Position numbers and translations under genes: made by a program
From: Alteribacillus sp041949975
Lineage (GTDB): Bacteria > Bacillota > Bacilli > Bacillales > Marinococcaceae
DNA: 64,000 nt
Direction: 5' to 3'
NCBI RefSeq assembly: GCF_041949975.1
Contig: NZ_JBHFQG010000016.1
Span: forward strand, 17,161 to 81,160
In this document: positions 60,795-64,000 of the stretch, in pieces
Position numbering within the stretch: position 1 is the first letter of the stretch
Layout: each line of letters starts with the position of its first letter
The notes under the pieces: generated by a model
Database searches by the model: none
What the model was told of the DNA's origin: nothing
Seen by the model: only the letters and a program-made list of their open reading frames with translations

Positions 60795-63323
60795 TTATTG
60801 GGCTGCTTCCTGCCGGCCGTGGCAGTGCTTATACTTTTTGCCGCTTCCGCACGGGCAGGGTTGGTTTCTTCCGACATTTTCTGTTTTGCGAATCGGCCGC
60901 CGTTTTGTGTTTTGGCGCTCCGTGTTGTCGCCGTGGACAGCTTTTCCTTCCGCCACTTCTTCACGTTCGAGGTTGTTGCGAACTTGTGCTTTCATCACGT
61001 ACGTAGCAACTTCTTCTTCAATGGACTCTACCATTTCTTCAAACATGTTAAAGCCTTCAAATTTATACTCGCGGAGCGGATCATTCTGCCCATAAGCTCT
61101 CAGATGAATACCCTGACGAAGCTGGTCCATTTGATCAATGTGATTCATCCATTTACGGTCTACGGCGCGGAGCATAATTACTCTTTCAAATTCGCGCATC
61201 GTTTCTGCTGTCATTTCTTCTTCTTTTTCTTCATAGCGTGCGTACACTTTTTCTAATACAAGCTCTGTAATTTCCTCTGGTTCTAATCCTTTAACGTCTT
61301 TTTCTGAGATATCATCCGCTGCAAGGACGGTTCCTTTCAAGTAGTTAACTAGCGCCTCAAGGTCCCAATCTTCCGGTACCGTACTTTCCGGAGTATGCAA
61401 GGCAACAGCTCGTTCTACTACTGATTTAATCATGTTTTTCACAATTTTACTGAGATCATCGGATTCGAGCACTTCCATACGCTGGGCATAGATGATATCG
61501 CGCTGTTCGCGCATAACATCATCATATTGAAGGATTTGTTTACGAGCATCAAAGTTATGGCCTTCTACGCGTTTTTGGGCTTGTTCAACGGCCCGGCTCA
61601 CGAGCTTACTTTCAATAGGCTGATCTTCTTCCATCCCTAAACGCTCCATCATGCCACGCATGTTATCCGAACCGAACCGGCGCATCAGCTCATCTTCCAT
61701 CGATAGATAAAACTGAGAAGCACCCGGGTCACCTTGACGACCGGAACGACCGCGCAGCTGATTGTCAATACGGCGGCTTTCATGACGTTCTGTACCAATT
61801 ACATACAGTCCGCCAATATCTGTGACGCCGTCCCCGAGTTTAATGTCAGTTCCGCGCCCGGCCATGTTGGTAGCAATCGTAACTGCTCCTTTTTGACCTG
61901 CATCTTCTATAATCTTCGCTTCGTTTTCATGGTTTTTCGCATTCAGGACATTATGGGGCACTTTTCTCTTTTTCAGCATCCGTGAAACAAGTTCGGAGGT
62001 ATCGACACTTACCGTACCCACAAGTACCGGCTGACCTGATTTATAAAGCTCTTCTATTTTTTCTGCTACGGCTTTAAATTTGCCTTCGCGGGATTTATAA
62101 ATCATGTCCGGTTTATCCTCACGAATAATCGGCTTGTTTGTTGGAATGGCCGTGACGTTCATGCCATATATATTGCGGAATTCTTCTTCTTCTGTTTTAG
62201 CAGTACCTGTCATCCCGGCAAGCTTGTCGTACATGCGGAAATAGTTTTGGAACGTGATGGAAGCAAGAGTCATGCTTTCCTTCTGCACCTGCAGGCCTTC
62301 CTTAGCCTCGATCGCCTGGTGAAGGCCGTCACTGTAGCGGCGTCCCTTCATCAATCGTCCGGTAAACTGGTCCACAATAACAACTTGTCCTTCATCAACG
62401 ACATAATCAGTGTCCCGATGCATCGAAACATGGGCCTTCAACGCCTGGTTGATATGGTGAATGAGCTGCACATGCTTTTGATCAAACAAGTTATCAATTT
62501 GAAATGCCTGTTCTGCTTTGTTAACCCCTTCTTCTGTCAGTTGAACATTTTTTGTTTTTTCGTCATACGTATAATCTTCATCCAGCTTCAAGCGGCGGAC
62601 AAAGGCATCTGCTGCCATATACAGCTTGGTCGACTGCTCCACAGAACCCGAAATAATAAGCGGCGTTCTCGCTTCATCAATTAAAATAGAGTCCACTTCA
62701 TCGACCACTGCAAAATGAAGTGGCCGCTGCACCATTTTTTCTTTGTACAGCACCATGTTATCGCGCAAATAGTCAAAACCGAACTCATTATTCGTACCAT
62801 AGGTAATATCAGCCAGATAAGCTTCCCGTTTTTCTTCTTTTGTCATTCCTTTTTGGTTCAACCCAACGCTAAGGCCTAGAAAACGGTACAGTTCCCCCAT
62901 CGTTTCGCTGTCACGGCCGGCAAGATAGTCGTTGACAGTTACGACGTGAACTCCTTTTCCAGCTATAGCGTTAAGATAAACCGGCATCGTAGCAACAAGG
63001 GTTTTCCCTTCCCCGGTTTTCATCTCGGCAATGTCGCCGTCATGAAGGACAATCGCCCCCATTAACTGAACGCGGAAAGGCGTTAGTCCAAGAACACGGG
63101 TGGATGCTTCTCGTACGACCGCAAAAGCTTCCGGAAGCATTTTTTCAAGAGATTCACCATTGTTATAACGCTCTTTAAATTCTTCTGTTTTAGCTTGCAA
63201 ATGATCATCAGTAAGCTGTTTCATTTCTTCTGCGTAACTTTCTATTTCATCCACCGTTTTTTGCAGTTTTTTCAAGCTTCGCTGATTCGTATCACCGATT
63301 ACTTTTTTTAGTAAACCGATCAT
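60795..63323 (-). CDS. secA: Protein translocase ATPase SecA
   Basis: An 842-residue motor of Sec export. Walker [16 protein letters not shown]-like [23 protein letters not shown], motif [13 protein letters not shown], helical scaffold, and a C-terminal Zn site [17 protein letters not shown] that binds SecB or ribosomes. Start ATG 63323 ([11 protein letters not shown]), the family start; the open frame to 63482 is leader. Works with SecG of this window. An IS element lies upstream. Confidence 0.97.
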   Translation of the reverse strand: MIGLLKKVIGDTNQRSLKKLQKTVDEIESYAEEMKQLTDDHLQAKTEEFKERYNNGESLEKMLPEAFAVVREASTRVLGLTPFRVQLMGAIVLHDGDIAEMKTGEGKTLVATMPVYLNAIAGKGVHVVTVNDYLAGRDSETMGELYRFLGLSVGLNQKGMTKEEKREAYLADITYGTNNEFGFDYLRDNMVLYKEKMVQRPLHFAVVDEVDSILIDEARTPLIISGSVEQSTKLYMAADAFVRRLKLDEDYTYDEKTKNVQLTEEGVNKAEQAFQIDNLFDQKHVQLIHHINQALKAHVSMHRDTDYVVDEGQVVIVDQFTGRLMKGRRYSDGLHQAIEAKEGLQVQKESMTLASITFQNYFRMYDKLAGMTGTAKTEEEEFRNIYGMNVTAIPTNKPIIREDKPDMIYKSREGKFKAVAEKIEELYKSGQPVLVGTVSVDTSELVSRMLKKRKVPHNVLNAKNHENEAKIIEDAGQKGAVTIATNMAGRGTDIKLGDGVTDIGGLYVIGTERHESRRIDNQLRGRSGRQGDPGASQFYLSMEDELMRRFGSDNMRGMMERLGMEEDQPIESKLVSRAVEQAQKRVEGHNFDARKQILQYDDVMREQRDIIYAQRMEVLESDDLSKIVKNMIKSVVERAVALHTPESTVPEDWDLEALVNYLKGTVLAADDISEKDVKGLEPEEITELVLEKVYARYEEKEEEMTAETMREFERVIMLRAVDRKWMNHIDQMDQLRQGIHLRAYGQNDPLREYKFEGFNMFEEMVESIEEEVATYVMKAQVRNNLEREEVAEGKAVHGDNTERQNTKRRPIRKTENVGRNQPCPCGSGKKYKHCHGRQEAAQ

Positions 63324-63493
63324 GACGCTATCATCGTCCTCTCTTATCCGTCTATCGGAATGTATCTGAAAAGCGTGCGGTTCATAAAGGGACCGCATGA
63401 TAAGCCTTGCGCTTTTCTTAGTTAAAGAAGGTACTATTTTGTAAAGCTTAGTCCCTTCCCAGTATATGGAGAATCTTTTCACACTTATTCATC

Positions 63494-63522
63494 ATTTTAT
63501 CAGTTTCCGCGGCTCCTTACAA
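63494..63522 (-). promoter_or_regulatory. secA promoter
   Basis: TTGTAA (63517-63522), 17-nt spacer, TAAAAT (63494-63499), giving a leader of about 165 nt. The IS left end begins only about 30 nt upstream of the -35. Confidence 0.65.
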
Positions 63523-63548
63523 CGGGGCGAGGAGGCGGGCCAAAGGAA

Positions 63549-64000
63549 GGGCTGGGACAAAACCCAGTAATTAAAAAGAGTGGTACCCGCCAATACGTTG
63601 GTGAGTACCACTCTTTTTTTAATAAAATTCTAAAATGAAGTACGCAAAAAGGATACCTTCTGATAAAGTTAAAGTACACACACCAAAACAGTATCGGAGG
63701 TATCCTTATGTTTAAACATTATACCATGAATCAAGTCATTTTGCCGTTAGATTTAGAAATAAAACTTCAAGAAAATGATATAGCCTATGCCGTCAACGAT
63801 GTCGTAGAGAGTATTCCGGATGAAGCATTCACTGGATTTTTGCGTAAAACAGGCTGTCCGGCTTATCATCCGCGAATGATGATGAAGGTAATTTTATGCG
63901 CTTATACGCAATCTGTTTTCTCTGGCAGAAAGATCGAAGGGTTATTGAAAGATAGTGTCCGAATGATGTGGTTAGCTCAAGGGTATGAACCAAGTTACCG
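63549..64000 (+). mobile_element. IS1182-type insertion sequence, left end (cut by the window)
   Basis: The probable end GGGCTGGGACAAAACCC begins at about 63550. A strong hairpin (AAAAAGAGTGGTAC/GTACCACTCTTTTTT, 63577-63620) follows, a usual guard against outside transcription, and then the transposase. No right end or target duplication can be seen. Confidence 0.75.
63708..64000 (+). CDS. IS1182-family transposase, N-terminal part
   Basis: 97 codons, open to the window edge. ATG 63708 follows CGGAGG. The sequence begins MFKHYTMNQVILPLDLEIKL, then IPDEAFTGFLRKTG and the conserved YHPRMMMKVILCAYTQSVFS and GRKIEGLLKDSVRMMWLA. This is the N-terminal (DUF772-like) domain of IS1182/IS5-group transposases; the DDE part lies beyond the window. 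Confidence 0.88.
   Translation, partial: MFKHYTMNQVILPLDLEIKLQENDIAYAVNDVVESIPDEAFTGFLRKTGCPAYHPRMMMKVILCAYTQSVFSGRKIEGLLKDSVRMMWLAQGYEPSY

Overview
The window is a Firmicutes chromosome segment, most likely from a halophilic or alkaliphilic member of the Bacillaceae. The evidence is gene content and order close to the Bacillus subtilis region running from ssrA/smpB to secA: rnr, est, secG, the cggR-gapA-pgk-tpiA-gpmI-eno operon, sigL, clpP, crh-whiA-yvcK-rapZ-yvcI, trxB, the hisZGDBHAFI operon, ppaX, lgt, hprK, yvlBCD, uvrBA, csbA, minJ, ctpB, ftsEX, cccB, prfB and secA. It also has Bacillus-type control sites (CggR, CtsR, LexA, cre, an ECF sigma-W-like promoter), AGGAGG ribosome sites and acidic proteins. 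Almost everything is on the minus strand. Exceptions are clpP, a stand-alone cysteine desulfurase and the IS transposase at the right edge.

Layout from left to right. 1-2200: an eroded accessory stretch. It holds the 5' end of a group II intron sitting directly behind a transcription terminator, an NAD(P)-binding oxidoreductase, a broken MaoC-type gene and a short direct repeat. 2199-2837: the tmRNA gene (ssrA), whose T-loop is split by a 276-nt ORF-less group I intron, the most striking feature here. 2.9-7.5 kb: smpB, rnr, est and a frameshifted alpha/beta hydrolase. 7.6-10.2 kb: an inserted 2-keto-3-deoxygluconate module (IclR regulator with an ATT start, kinase, aldolase). 10.2-17.8 kb: secG and the glycolytic operon. 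18-27 kb: rpoN, clpP, the crh-whiA-yvcK-rapZ-yvcI cluster, trxB and a TPR protein.

27-34 kb: the complete histidine operon with its promoter, a candidate operator and a six-unit 21-bp repeat array between hisB and hisH. 34-37.3 kb: a secreted GH97 glycoside hydrolase interrupted by one in-frame stop codon, with a cre site upstream. 37.4-48.9 kb: yvoF, ppaX, yvoD, lgt, hprK, yvlDCB, uvrA and uvrB. 49-59.5 kb: csbA, minJ, ctpB, a cysteine desulfurase, an M23 hydrolase, ftsX, ftsE, cccB, a YitT-type protein and an unusual SDR. 59.6-64 kb: prfB (programmed frameshift), secA and the start of an IS1182-type element upstream of secA.

Functionally the window combines trans-translation and RNA turnover (tmRNA, SmpB, RNase R), lower glycolysis and its carbon control (CggR, Crh, HprK, YvcK, RapZ), histidine synthesis, excision repair, and cell-division or wall turnover (MinJ, FtsEX, an M23 hydrolase, CtpB, Lgt). 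Accessory carbohydrate genes and self-splicing elements have been inserted into it.
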